Assembly (NCBI RefSeq): GCF_958295425.1
Contig: NC_081146.1
Span: forward strand, 19,291,458-19,355,457
Length of the DNA stretch: 64,000 nucleotides
Source of the DNA: Solea solea
Lineage: Eukaryota; Chordata; Actinopteri; Pleuronectiformes; Soleidae
Direction of reading: 5' to 3'
The notes under the pieces were generated by a model. It had not been told where the DNA came from. It ran no database searches and saw nothing but the letters and a program-made list of their open reading frames with translations. The translations under genes and the position numbers were made by a program. Position 1 is the stretch's first letter. Each line of letters starts with the position of its first letter. Of this stretch, positions 1 through 12,600 are shown in pieces.

Positions 1-716
1 TGGATGGTTAAGGAATGGGTTTGATTTTCTACAGTTTGTCAGTTTGGAGCCACTCTAATAGTGCAGGTGTTGATATAAAAGATCACTCGAGGACACTTGA
101 CATATTCCAACACTAAATTAGTTCTGTTTTTAAAGTAAATTCTTGTTTAAATTTCAGTATTTTGAAATTCTAGTACTCCAGCCATAACTTTTTTACACAC
201 CTGAAATTGTTCCATCTCCCACAATCTTGTCTTCTTGGACAGTTTTTGTCCATGCACAGGTTCTTGTGGACAATGTTACAGGATTGAATTCTGCTTTTTG
301 CATTGATTTATCCTTCCCCCTTGTCCTCTGTGTCCCCTTATCAAGGCCCTCCCTGTTAGCCCAGATGAGAGGACAGGGGGTCTTACATCATTCTCCTTTG
401 AGAATTGAACGTACAGCAAATGAGGGCCTTTGTTTCACTCAGTACTGGGAACACATCCAGACAGAAATTAAAGGAAGATTACTTCAGTCCTCCTCTTCTA
501 ATTTCACCTCTCTAAATAGACACACCAAGCCAGGATTGTTCTTGTCTCCACACTGCTCTCTGAATTTGTGTGCAATCTTTTGCACATTTGTGTGTGCACA
601 TGTTCTCTTAGTGGTGAGTGTGCACATGCTCACAGTTGTTTATGTGTTCATGCCTACACAGGCTGGTATGCCTCCAAGGATATCTTTTTTGAGCCACACA
701 ACACGAGTGTGTGCGT

Positions 717-730
717 GTGCGCATGCGCAC
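717..730. promoter_or_regulatory. perfect NRF1-type palindrome
   Basis: GTGCGCATGCGCAC is a 14-base perfect palindrome containing TGCGCATGCGCA (718-729), an exact match to the consensus of NRF1 (nuclear respiratory factor 1). It sits in a TG-rich stretch, so it may be a product of alternating purine-pyrimidine repeat rather than a selected site. No CpG island or promoter surrounds it. Binding is inference. Confidence 0.3.
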
Positions 731-1288
731 AGGCTCCCTGGAGTGTGGGCTGATCACAGCAACATCACTCACAATCCTTACTTAGACCACCTGGGGTTCA
801 TCTGCACATCTCAACCATGCACCTCCCAACCCTGCACCTCCCACCCTGTCCTCCTCCAAACAGCCTCATCTCACCTCAGGTCACCATTGTTTACCCTGCT
901 GTTGCTGTTTCCCCATGACCTTGTTACTAAAGCAGAGAAAACAGACATGGCCGCCAGGCAGCGCAGGCGCTTTCAGAAGACTCTCCATGACCTAATGAAA
1001 TGCATCTCTGCAGCTTTTTGAAGTCTCTCAGACGTCTGCTTTGGTGAACTGCCGAGTCCATGCTGAAGACAATGCAGTTTGAAGTCTCTTTTGTTGTTTG
1101 TTTTTTCGAAGCATTATGCCAAAGCTAATGATGTTAAGTTGAAAGCTTGGATGAGTGATGTTGAGGGACAGGCAGAAACATGATGATTATGCTGATGCGC
1201 AGCCCTTTTGCCATAATATGTGTTTTCACTGTGAGCATGTTTGTGAGTTGCGATGTTGCCAAAACTCTCAAGCAAGTTTGCTTTTAGT

Positions 1289-1634
1289 TAGCCATGGCAC
1301 AAAACCACTTTTTTATGTCTGATACTGATACCGATATCACAGCCTTGAGTATCTACCGATATGATATCTCCCTGAAACAGACTTTTTACAAAATGATACC
1401 CATCTGTTTCGCTTTTTTCTTCTTTTTTCTCAAAATAACTCCACATATCTCACATGATCATTGCAGCATGGCAGGCATGCACATCCCCTCATTCATAGTA
1501 TGTTTACTTGATGTTGATGGCTCAAGTCTCCCCCTATAGCTTGTGCTTAGTGATGCCCTTGCGTGATATTTAGTGTTTTATGTTATGTTTTTCTGATAGG
1601 GTATTTTGACCAATATTGAATCAGCTCATCCCTA
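1289..1634. mobile_element. degraded MITE-like DNA transposon remnant
   Basis: The left end reads TAGCCATGGCAC then AAAACCACTTTTTTATGTC, followed by degenerate repeats of GATACCGATATC and the phrase CAGCCTTGAGTAT. The right end reads GACCAATATTGAATC and finishes in CATCCCTA. This resembles, from memory, a common fish element whose ends are TAGGGATGCACCGATACC and its complement and whose interior repeats CGATACCGATA. Both ends are diverged and no clean target duplication is seen. The short open frame at 1294-1539 is just its translation. The superfamily (hAT-like) is uncertain. Confidence 0.5.
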
Positions 1635-4600
1635 TGTTTTAATTAAAACCAGTGATTCAAGTTAAAAGAAATCACATCGATTTAGTTCATTCATGTTTTT
1701 AATCAAAGACACAAAGTCATGGTGCAGATACAAATGTTCCTCTGAAGCATAACCAGTATCAGAATACACAGACTTTTCCACACCAACACTTTATGGATGT
1801 CATTGTTCAAAATCAAGCCCACCTCACACTTGGCATGAGTAAACACTGAATCCTGACTATCAGATTAGAAAATCACCTCCACACAAATCTCAGAACAGAG
1901 TAGAGGTAGTGTCAGTTAATGAAAGCCAGTTGTTCTTTGTCACATACACTTGGAAAGAAAGAAGATTGGATAAAGTTTGATGATGACTCTGCTGCTGTGG
2001 AAGCCAGGATCACTGTAATAAAGACAGACCCCAGGCTGCTCCTGTCTCTCATTCACTTTTTTTCTTGAGTGTCTTTTAATTTCACCATCTGGCTTTCATC
2101 TTAATTTAATCAGGTTGCAGGTGTCCAGTTATGTATGATAGGACATCTTTATCATCATATTCTTCCAAGTTTGCCGTCTGAAGTTAACTTTTTTTTTATA
2201 AAGTGTTATTTATCTTTTCACCCTGCTTTATTTACCATATGGCCAATATCTTGTTTATCATTAATGATGGAAGTATTTGGTGAGAAAGTCCATTCAGCGG
2301 CATCCTCGTCCAGCCAAAAGATTATGTCGGTCGAGAAGTGTAAGTCTGTGTATCATTTCTGAATAGTTACATCATGGTGGTCAGGACACTTTTCCCCTGT
2401 GTTTGTTTTCACTAACACGGTCATGGTATTAATCTAGGAATTGTCTTCTGGCATTTTTAAACACTTCCTTCAATGAGTAATACAACTACATTGCATCCTG
2501 CTTATACAAACAGCCAGTGTTTTTCTAGTGATAAGGGGTAATTCCTATGTGTCCTCACTGTGACCCCCCTAACTGAACTGCTGGATTTAACCGATGGATC
2601 AGAATCAGGGTTTTGGTCTAGATTGGTGGATCTGTTGACGACAACTGATGCAATACATCTCCCATTGAGCTGAAAGGGTGGTGTCTCTCATAACTTTTAA
2701 ATCATTCTTGATTGCCAGAGATTAGGAGTGGGGCATAGTGGGTTTGGCACGGCTCTCCAAGGGCCTATAGAGTCGTACTGGGAAGGTCTCTGTGTCAAAT
2801 GCAATGTGTTGAGCACAACACTACAGCCTGCTAAATGTCAGAGCTCTGGATACAATTCTGTTCTACTAAGCAAAGGCAATCTGCATTTTCGTTGTGCCAA
2901 AATATTTGTAAGTAAACTAATGTCGTGTGCAGGCGTACGGGAAAACAGGTTTGAAGTTCAATCAATTATAAAGTCTTTGGCCTCCACGTCTTCCAGAGCC
3001 AGGTTTTTGTTGAGCGGAATCCTGTAGTTCCCCATATGGACAACATTAACTCACTCTTTTTACAATTTTTCTTTTCATTCTCCAGCCTTTATCATTTTGC
3101 ATCTTTGTGTTTGAGCCAGGGCTTTTCCAAACCATAAAGCAGCCGAAAACGGAAGATCATCATCTCTGCATTCATGATCTTGTTTGTTCTTCTGTTCTTT
3201 GTTTTTTTGAGGTGTTTTACAGGCGTTCCTCTATTCACACCAGCCATGTCATTCTCAGTCTTCTCCTCTCTTCTCTTCTTCATTAAGTGTTTCCGGAAAG
3301 GAAAGGATTCAAACTGACCCAATGCTTTAGGAATGTAAACATGCATAAATTATTATTGTCACCGGGATGTTTGCTTTCCCACCGTATGTCATGTGGCATC
3401 AGGGGAATAAAAATTTCTGACATGTTAGGCAACATATTCTCACATTGTTATTTCTCTTATCCTGTCCAAATCACAAATAGGAGGAGGAGGGCACAAGGGA
3501 GAGATGTTTGGGGGCCCAGAGAGGTCAAGATATTTTGGATATTGCCTCTTATGCTTATTTGAGAAACACCCAGAAGCAGTAAACCAACCAACCAGTAGTA
3601 TTGCATGGAAGGAGTCTGTTAAAATGGCCCCACTTGGCACCCAGAGTACACTGTGTTTAAAATACAGTTGACAGTCACTCTGAAGCACTTGACATCCATT
3701 TGCAAGCGCAGGTCACGACCTGCCATTGCGTCTTTGTTGTGGTTCATCTGAAGTGCATCGCAGGTTGCCTTTGTTATTGAAACAAAGTTGCAAGTATTAA
3801 ATGGCTGCCTTTGATGTCCCTTTTTGTGACCGCTGTTGTGGCATACAAAGAGCAGTGACTTTGTATTATGAATGTCTTCCCCCCTCTGTTCTCTACAACC
3901 GAATGAGAGAATAAATTGTGGCCTTTATGTGGCTGTTTGGTTATTATTATTGGGTTTTTTTTGTTTTGTTTTTTTTTGCTTAACATGAGGTATTGCTGCA
4001 TTGAGGTTTTCCTCCATCAGCACAAAGGCACAGAGGCCTGTTATCAGCTGTTTGGTTCTGGTAAACAATAATGGGTAGCACAGTGGAGGCCTAATCTGCC
4101 AACCTTGATGTTGTTAAGATACAGAAGTCCATTCAGGCATCCTGCAAGCGAGAAGCTCAACTGAATAGTTCTGTCAAATATATTGAGTAATCTGACCTAC
4201 CATATTTTTCAATGGGAATTCTAGAGAGAACTTCGGAAATGTGCAGAAGGTGCAGCTTACTTCACTGCCACTGCTTTCATGTAATGCTAATAACTGCAGT
4301 TTGATTTCTCTCTATTGAAACTGTCATATTATCTCTTCAAGCAGAAAACAAGCATATATTTTTCCCACGAGGGGGACATTTTATGAGTTGACACCCAGAG
4401 ATAGAAATGTACTACATGTGCTTAGCTTTTCTATTCAGAAGAAAATATAACAAAGTTAAAAATTCTGTCTGTAATTTGTTTCTGGCTCTCAGTGACAACT
4501 CTGTCCCCACATGCATCAGTTTCTTTGAACAACTCTTTAATTCTCTAATCCTGTCAAGTCAGCAAACTTTAACAGTCATAGTAAGTCTAGTTTATTTCTG

Positions 4601-5440
4601 CCTTGACCCATTTCTCACAATTAGTAAATATACCGTATGTCACACAGCCAACTTTTCCTTCCACCAGTTTATTATATCATTATATTATTTATTCTGAGTC
4701 TGCATCTGTTTCTCCGATGATTTTTTTCTATGCTAATTTGTATTTTGTCATGCAAATGATTATTTTCTTCTTTATTGACATACCAAGTGAGCAGCACACA
4801 TATGTTGTAAGGTTCTTATTCTGCGCTACCTTCAACATAGTGACTAGTCCTTTTAATTTATATTATTTGATCTATTTTGTGCTCCTAAACCTGGCAGACT
4901 GGAAATGTTAATTATATGATTTAGCAGCATTCAAGGTTCACTGGGGATATGTGGTTTTCTAAATGGACTCTTTTGAAAGGAATAATAGTCACCTTTGCTA
5001 CTTTGTGTTTATTATAGTCCTCTCTACCGACTACCATGGATTTCCCTACCATCTTAAAACATTCAAATGTTCATGTTTCCTGATAACTAAACCTGAATTG
5101 CAACCTACTTTTCATTCATCTGGAAACAATCAGCTGCATATGTGGTATTCAGATGTAAAAGCTATGTTGTCATATTCAACTAGCTAGCCAGCACTGTAAA
5201 CGGGTGGCATTTGGATGATGTGACATTTGCTTCCACATATTAGCTTCCTCTCGCCAAGCAGTTCTGAGTAACACTGACAGAAATAGGGGTCAGAAGTCAT
5301 ACAGATGCGCTCTGATATGATTGGCACTTGGGAGCTGCATGGTTTTACACTTTGGGGATTATCCTCCATTTTCCAGAATTTTCTGCCTAGAGACTCTGAG
5401 GGGATGACTTCATGACTGGCCGACTGGGGCAGGGGGGTTT

Positions 5441-5461
5441 TGTGTGTCTGTGTGTGTGTGT
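5441..5461. repeat. imperfect TG microsatellite
   Basis: TGTGTGTCTGTGTGTGTGTGT, with one C interruption. Confidence 0.9.
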
Positions 5462-8207
5462 AGTCGCACGTTCATGATCACAATCTACTAAGTCCAGAGA
5501 CAGATTGCATTGGGATCTGGAAACAGCGCTTCAGTGCAACCATTATATAATATAATAGAAAGTAATGGTAGGAAAAGGGGGATTTCTGCTGGGACTATGC
5601 CTGTAGTTGGAGTAAATGTTTGTATTCTAAATTTATTGCCCTCTGTCAGTGAATAAATTGGCAAAAGGTTAAAGCAGACTGTATAGACCATGGAGCCATA
5701 GGTTTATGGTTTTTTTTTTTCCCTGTATATTCTTATTCTCTTATTCAAAGTGTAAGCACAGTGGAGTTTTAACTAAGTCCAGGAACACAGGGAATGATGC
5801 AGTTGTGTGCTTTAAAACTCTAGCCGAGATCAAACCCTGGGAATCCAACTGACTTCATGTGTGTTTATGTGTCCATGAATGTATTGATTGCATGTGTTGA
5901 TTTAAACTATAAGAACTGTGCACTTGGGTATGCTTTTTCATTGTCTCTTTTCCTCTATACCCCCATTTGTGCTCCCCATTATCCCTTATTCCACTTGTAA
6001 GCACATCTATATATAGAACAAGAATTTGCTTAGGGGGCACTCTCTTAGTAGTGGTGGTTAAAAAGAAGACCGGGTATTTGCTGTAATTGTAAATGCATGT
6101 GTACAGCCTAAGCTTGGGAAGAGGGACAGAGAAGCTTCAAGAGTATCTGGCAGTTTCTTCTGGCGCTTGCCCTTTCCCAGCTGCTGTGCAGCTTATTTGT
6201 CCCTTTCAACGTGGGGCGCTCCTCAGAGTGGACATTTTTCCTTTGCCAAGTACCTTTTTGAAATACCTCCTTACCTCAATACAAGTTTTACCCGCTTAAC
6301 ACAACACACATGGAGACAGGTCCAAGCCCTTTTCTGCCTTCTCTCCCCTCCCCATTGCTTGGAAAATCTTACATTTCTACAGAAAAGGAGTGCACACATC
6401 CTGTCCTCATTAGGAGGCAATTCTATAGAAGCCCCACACATGAGCCAGGCCGAACAGAACAGGCGGGCGGGCGGGCATGCCGCGATGTTTTATATGGCTC
6501 TTGTTCTTAGCCTTTGATGACACTGTTTAGAATAGGAAATATCTAATAAGTCAAGTATTCTGTCTAATGTCCTGCCAGTGGGTTTAGTATTTGCCTGGAG
6601 GTCTTGAAACACTATCTCCACCACTGCAATAATATACATTTAAAATTCTCATGGAGAGGGCGGGCTGCACGATGTAGAGAGAGAGAGGGGGCATCTGAGA
6701 GAACATGTTATAATAGCTACCATGTGCATGTTGGGGAAGACAAGGGTGGGATATGATGGTACACACCTCTGTTCTTTTGAAAACTCTCTGTGTGATTTTT
6801 AATCTTTTCATTTATCATAATTGTGTTTCCAAAGGCAGCAGTAGCTAATTGGAACTGACATTGAATCCTTTAAGACAGACAAGAAACATGGGGTAAAGCC
6901 CATAATAGTAGGGCAACAATCTTGTAATAGGTATTGGAAAAGGATAATGACAACGATGATGTACTAACGTGTTTTTTTATGATAGACTTATCAAGCATGA
7001 TGGAGCAATTATATGACTGCTCATTTCATTGAAGCAGCAGTTGGATAAACAGAATCTTTTTTCATGTCAACACATGACTTCTTCCTCCTCTGCTTTTTCT
7101 TCCTCTTCTTCTTCTTTTAATCTTGCGTCCTCTCCCTCCTTCACTACTTTTGTGGTGTTGTTTTGAAGTGGCTGTTTCTTAGCATTGACAAAATAATTCC
7201 CATGTATTGGGAAACTTTTTGGAAATTAAAAGCTTCTGTTTATCATTTTGTGCAAATGTGTCAGTTCTACATAAACACACAGCAATGAATATTAGCAATT
7301 TAAATGTCTGTTTCCAGTCCCATGGGAATCAGTGGCAGCTTCTTTATAGTTTCGACAATGGCGTGCTTCAGTAGCCGATTAAAGAGTTCTATTTTGATAG
7401 TTGAAACTAAGCAACCCACTCACATTGATTTATAGCATCTGTCCCTAAAAGCCTTTTATTGCCACAATGGCTGGAAGTCTCCTGATATCTGTTAGTTGGA
7501 GCCAAGCATAAAATCTCAGCTGCTTTATACACAATACCACAGTCAGTGGATGAAACAATTCGATTTGCTGGGGTGAGGCCCTTTTGTAAAGACGTTTCCA
7601 ATATTGCAAGAAGTGCAAAATGATTTTTAGACCACAGAAAAAGTCCCAGAGCATGCCTTTAATGTCTCTGCGGTTATGTGATGCTCTCCTTCTTTGGTCA
7701 ATTTGTCCATGGTCTCAATCAAACAAGTTATTTGGTTTGTCCTCTTGTAAAGCCTAAATCCAAACTAGAAACATTTTTCCTCTCAAAGAAGAGGAAGAAA
7801 TGCTTTCATCCATTTTCATTTTATACTCCTTACCCCCTTCTGTAATCCAGACAAAACATATTGGTTTGATTTGAGACAAAGCAGTTTGTTTTAATGCAAA
7901 TTGAATTCCTATGTTTGTCTTCGAGATGTTGCTTTTCTTTAGTCACACAGGTAGCAGGTCTTTGTGCACGTGTGCGCATATGTTCACATGTGTTTTGTAA
8001 ACACACAAATTATCTTATTGATGAGTATGAATAATTGTCACATATATTAGCCATATTCTGCCTACTTTTTCACTTGTTGTCATTGATTAACATCTTAAGC
8101 TTACTAGCATGGAAACTTAACTCTGTCTCTATAGACAGCAAGCAAAGCACTGCTGACTCCAATGCCCCAGTGAACATATCCTCACCTTTTGTTGTTTCTG
8201 TGAACAG

Positions 8208-8546
8208 GTGCGGCGACATGAGCAGAAGCATGGTAGTCGTGACCGAGCAACGGGTGTTGACTCCTCGTCACGTCACAGTGGAACTGGGCAGGACAGCGGC
8301 TTTGGCAGCGACAGCGCTCGCATCCGCATCGTTCAAATAGAGCAGCAGAGTGGAGCCAGCCACCACTGCATTGCTCGGCCCTCCTACAAGTCCACTATCA
8401 CCAAGAACCTCAACTTCATCCCTTTCGACATTTTTCTCACTGCTAGCAGGCTGTCTGTCATGACCTATGCCTGCTCCAGTTCCTCAAAGACCCTTTCATC
8501 ATCTTCTGACATCTCCTGCACACTGGAGAAGGAGGCTGGGGATAAG
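8208..8546 (+). CDS. vps13b: VPS13B window exon 1 (113 codons, phase 0-0)
   Basis: The acceptor is a T-rich tract ending TGAACAG at 8207, and the donor is GATAAG|GTAAAC at 8547. The first part is basic and Ser/Gly-rich (RRHEQKHGSRDR, then QDSGFGSDSA). It leads into RIRIVQIEQQSGAS and then NLNFIPFDIFLTASRLSVMTY, both strongly matching vertebrate VPS13B. It encodes part of the central lipid-transfer rod. The DSGFGS at codons 29-34 fits a DSGxxS phosphodegron. The exon is a multiple of three with phase-0 ends, so skipping it would keep the frame. The Ser-rich end (SSSSKTLSSSSD) is probably a disordered loop. Confidence 0.96.
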
Positions 8547-8970
8547 GTAAACTAAAAAAGATGTTCACATAGAAGCTCTCACATGTGTTAAAATATTTCA
8601 TTCCATAAACAGTAGCAATCCGTGTCATTCATGAGAGCAAAACTTTCACGTCTCCAAATGCACCTTGGAATTTTCCAATCAATGTCATAAATTACAGTTA
8701 CATAATGTGGCCTGAGGACTGAGGGTGTTTTCATACAATCTGAACTCTGAAATACTGACATTTTATTCCATTTAAAAAAAAAAAAGACTTCCCCCTCAGC
8801 TTGAATATAAAACTTTAAATACTTATAAAGGATCTTTATAATACTGGCAGGTTACAGTGGTCCAAGGGTCCCTAATAATGTTTCCTTTATCTTAGTGAAT
8901 CTATACAAAACAAGGTTTTGTGCAAGGTAAGGTTTGGCTCATTATCACTGTTGCATCTTCATTGCATCAG
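8547..8970 (+). other. vps13b: intron 1-2 (424 nt)
   Basis: AT-rich with an A11 run near 8775. Ends ATTGCATCAG. No other feature seen. Confidence 0.92.
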
Positions 8971-9385
8971 GTGGGAAAAGGTGCCCTCAACCAGCCTGAA
9001 ACCCTGCCTGAGTCTTCTCCAGCCCCTGCCTCTTCAACCCCAGAATCTGCTCCAGCTGCACAGGATTCCCTCGCTGGCCTGACAGCTGAGGACATCTTTA
9101 ACAGCAACACATCCCAGCCAGCTTCCCCGCTACTGAGAGGTAGCCTGCTCTCCCTGAATGGACTCCCAACCCCCAGTCGCTCCTCAGCTCGCCAAGCACT
9201 GGGTGTGACCATAGTGAGGCAGCCGGGGAGAAGAGGGGCCGGGGACCAGGTGTTGGAACCCCTCCTTTATCTCCAGGTGATGCAACCATCTGCTCTGCTC
9301 AGCTGCCACCATCGCAAGCAGAGGATGGAGTTGTCTGTATTTGATGTGGCCTTAAGGGGAGTAACATCTGACTACAAGTGTCTAG
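8971..9385 (+). CDS. vps13b: VPS13B window exon 2 (phase 0 to 1)
   Basis: The acceptor is CATTGCATCAG|GTG and the donor TCTAG|GTATGT. After a low-complexity linker rich in Pro, Ala, Ser and Glu (window residues about 121-140, LPESSPAPASSTPESAPAAQ), the sequence returns to the VPS13B core: TAEDIF, then SSARQALGVTIVRQPGRRGAGD, then SALLSCHHRKQRMELSVFDVALRGVTSDYKC. The linker differs from the mammalian one I recall, as expected for a disordered loop outside the lipid groove. The GVTSDYKC end joins across the intron to DPGKTLPESLDY. Confidence 0.97.
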
Positions 9386-9498
9386 GTATGTACCTTATTC
9401 TCTTGAATGAAAATTAACATGAGATATATCAGCATATTTGCTTGCTCTGTGTTTGTTCCTTTTTGTTTGAATCTCTTCATTTGTCAAATGTTTTCTAG
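9386..9498 (+). other. vps13b: intron 2-3 (113 nt)
   Basis: Short intron with strong donor GTATGT and acceptor TTTTCTAG. Confidence 0.95.
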
Positions 9499-9636
9499 AC
9501 CCAGGAAAGACTCTGCCAGAATCTCTTGACTACAATGTGCTTTGGCTGCAGACAGTAGCAGGAGAGGTAGACAGTAAAACGGGCATTCCTCCCCCTCTGC
9601 TTTGCCTCCAGATCAAAGATTTCCTCAACGGGCCAG
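9499..9636 (+). CDS. vps13b: VPS13B window exon 3 (phase 1-1)
   Basis: Acceptor TTTTCTAG|AC and donor GGCCAG|GTGACG. The first two bases complete the Asp codon left by exon 2. It encodes DPGKTLPESLDYNVLWLQTVAGEVDSKTGIPP and then LQIKDFLNGP, a block nearly identical to mammalian VPS13B. At 138 nt it is a multiple of three and symmetric, hence skippable without a frameshift. Part of the lipid-transfer rod. Confidence 0.97.
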
Positions 9637-12600
9637 GTGACGCTCAAACACACGCACACCCACACCCCAGTGTTTCATGCAACTTCTGTACACTCATGCT
9701 AACATGCCCGTTTACAACACAGAGCATTTGCTTCTCATTAAATCATACTTCAGAGGGTACTGCTGTGTTCACTGCTGTGAAAGAGCAAGGGTAGAGTTCA
9801 CACATTGGACAAACACACACCATAGGCAAACACGAAGGTTTTCTTCTTCTTTTTACTTTGTAATCATTAAAGGCATTTTAATGGCATAAGAAATGTTTTC
9901 TTTAGGAGGCCAATGATATGGCTAATATTAGTCACTTTCAACAGCCTTTGTTGATTTACGTGTGTGTGTGTGTGTAACACCATGTTCCCGAGGATTTTTC
10001 CTTTCACAGGGTGGGGTTTTCTATTTTTAGACTGATATCATATCCATATGAGTAGCTTTAAGCTAAGGTTAGTGACCTACAGGAGTGGCTGACATTTTAC
10101 CCAAACAGATCTGCAATGAATAAAAGTGTGAGTGGGCTGCAATGAGAATACACAATCTTCTTATTCATATGAGGTTTCGTGGAGTGTGTAGGTACAAGAC
10201 ATCCTTCAGAGTTCAGCTCCCTGAATCTAGCAGGCCAGATGTTGCAGAGGCATATACACCGACACTCAACAACGGATATACTCTGACATAAAGTCCATTT
10301 TTCCCTCCACATGCATCCAATCATGAACACATATTGCAAATGTATACACGTAAGAGCTCCAGGCTGGACACGAGTAACCCCCTCGCCTGCATGCTTCCCT
10401 GTTGTCAGCAGAGAGCCCTCAGCTGCTCTGTCCTTGTCTAATCACGCAACACAACCCAGCTCTTTGTACAACGCAGCAATCACACAATTCAACCTCACAC
10501 CTCACAGCAATGTCAATCTACTCGTCATTCCAGAGGACAGTGGCAAGCACAATCTTTCTATGAGACATGCTTCACAACTGAATTTAAGTCAGGTTTTTAT
10601 TTTATATGGCATATCTCTGATTGGTATTTGTTGTTAACATATAGTACATATTGGTAAGATAAGGGAAGGAGGCCGTCCATCAATATAATGAGGTTCTACT
10701 GACCTCTGATCTCCAAACAGCACTGGATCTACTATTTCCTGATATTCAAAAATGTTTTTTTTTCCACTCAGTTTATTTATTTGTTAGAATTTAATGTTGA
10801 TTTTGTAACATCATATCATTTATTAATCAGAAGAATCAGTACCTGTCATGTCTCCAAGGATAATTTGAGTCACGTTGTTGTCACATCTGATCCTGGTATG
10901 CAGTTCAAGTACAGATGCAATTACAGTCAGGTGTTTCCCTTGAACTCGTAAAGAGCAGAGCTACCCCTGTCTGTATGATAACTTCCCTTATAATCACACT
11001 CATTCATTCTCCCCACATGTTCACGGAATACACACCCAATACACACACACACAATACATAGTCCTCCTCCCACTCTCCCCCTCCCCAAATGACTCACACA
11101 CAGAACCCAGACACAGTGTGAGGTTGCCCCAGGTCAGGCTGTGGTGGAAATATGTAGGACTGACCACACATGCTACTGGTCCCCCATCACCCACACACAC
11201 ACAGTGACACATACACACATGCAACTGTCTTGTGTTGTTGTTGTTTAGTTTGAAAACTGCCTGTAGGGAATAATTTCCCCCCTCTGAGATTAAGAGGGAA
11301 AGGAAGAAATTACAAAGCTCAGGAGGAATCGGTACAGTGATGCTCACTGTGATGGAATATACTAAATTGCTATTGTTTACACAGTTTCATGGAGATAAAC
11401 GGGAATCACTTTCAAGCGTGAAACTTTAATGAGACTTAAATGAGGCTTCACTTTCAGCAGAAATATAAAATAAAAAGTATAAAAAGTTCAATCCTGAGCT
11501 AGAGAGACACGGTTTGATTCCTCTGCCGAGTGGAGTCAACATGGATTTGCCTGTTTTGAATATTAAAGAAAAAGGGCAAGGATGAAAACAGAAGGGACAA
11601 AAAAAATTTAGGAAGAAAAAGTATAATAGATATTTTTATTTGTTACATGTTATTTACTGATTTACTGAGATGATCGCTCACTGTCTGTTCGTGCTGCGAT
11701 GTGTATGTATAAAGTCTGGCTGTGCTTCATATTTGATTTATTTCTTTGAGGTGCAAACAGAGAGCAGACATGAGCCATGAGGCCATGTCTTGTTGTGTGT
11801 TTACAGCAATGTGCTGACAATTTCAGCAGCATTTGCTCTGCAAGACCAATCAAACTTGCCCTCCCAAGGATGCTGAGTGGGAAACATTTTTAACATGTGT
11901 ACAGTACTGTAAAGTGGATGGTGTTTCAGCACTGACCATAGCAACTGCTCATCACACACACATAACATATCTACTGCTAATGCAGATACAGACAGGAGGC
12001 CAGATCTTTTTTATTATCCAGAGCCATGAGGGGTTCAAGGCTTGTCCAGCAAACACATGCATGAGGCCAGGCTGGGTTTGTTTTTTCCAACATGAGCAGG
12101 ATTCACTGATTGACCAGTGCAAACACACGAAAACATACACACTTCATTCTCATCTTTCTTACTCAGTTCCAGTCTGGAACAGGGTCAGTGAACAAGTCCA
12201 GAGGTAACTGCTACCACTTGGAGATGAGAGCTCATCCAAGCCCTCCGCAGAGAAGCAGCAGGTGATAGATTAGCTAGAACAAATTGGAACCATTACTCTC
12301 CCCTGTCCCTGGCTCCCATCAAGCTATGATTTTGTAGAAATGTTGTCAGTTACTGTATACAAGCGTGTACCCCTCCGAACCTGACCAGAACCACTCTAAT
12401 TTGAGTCAGATGGCATCTGAGGTGCATGTCACTGGCCTTTAGTTGGAATGAGGCTTTTTTGTAACAGTGGGATTCTACAGATTTTCCTCAAATAATTATT
12501 GGCACTTACAAACACAGACATCCACACATACACATGAGCCCTGTGTAATCGGAGTCATTGCCACCTGTGTCTGACACAGACTCGCTGCCATCAAGAGTCA

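Larger units (their letters stand above)
1..8207 (+). other. vps13b: intron of vps13b (3' part), upstream of window exon 1
   Basis: No convincing exon is seen here; short open frames lack splice context or family resemblance. The stretch ends in a pyrimidine-rich tract and AG at 8206-8207. It contains a GTGCGCATGCGCAC palindrome (717-730), a degraded MITE-like element (1289-1634), and a TG microsatellite (5441-5461). The longest open frame (227-1021) lies in pyrimidine-rich, stop-poor sequence and is not treated as a gene. Confidence 0.85.

Noticed and set aside
1294..1539. 81-codon open frame
   Set aside because: It is the translation of the degraded MITE-like element, with no domain.
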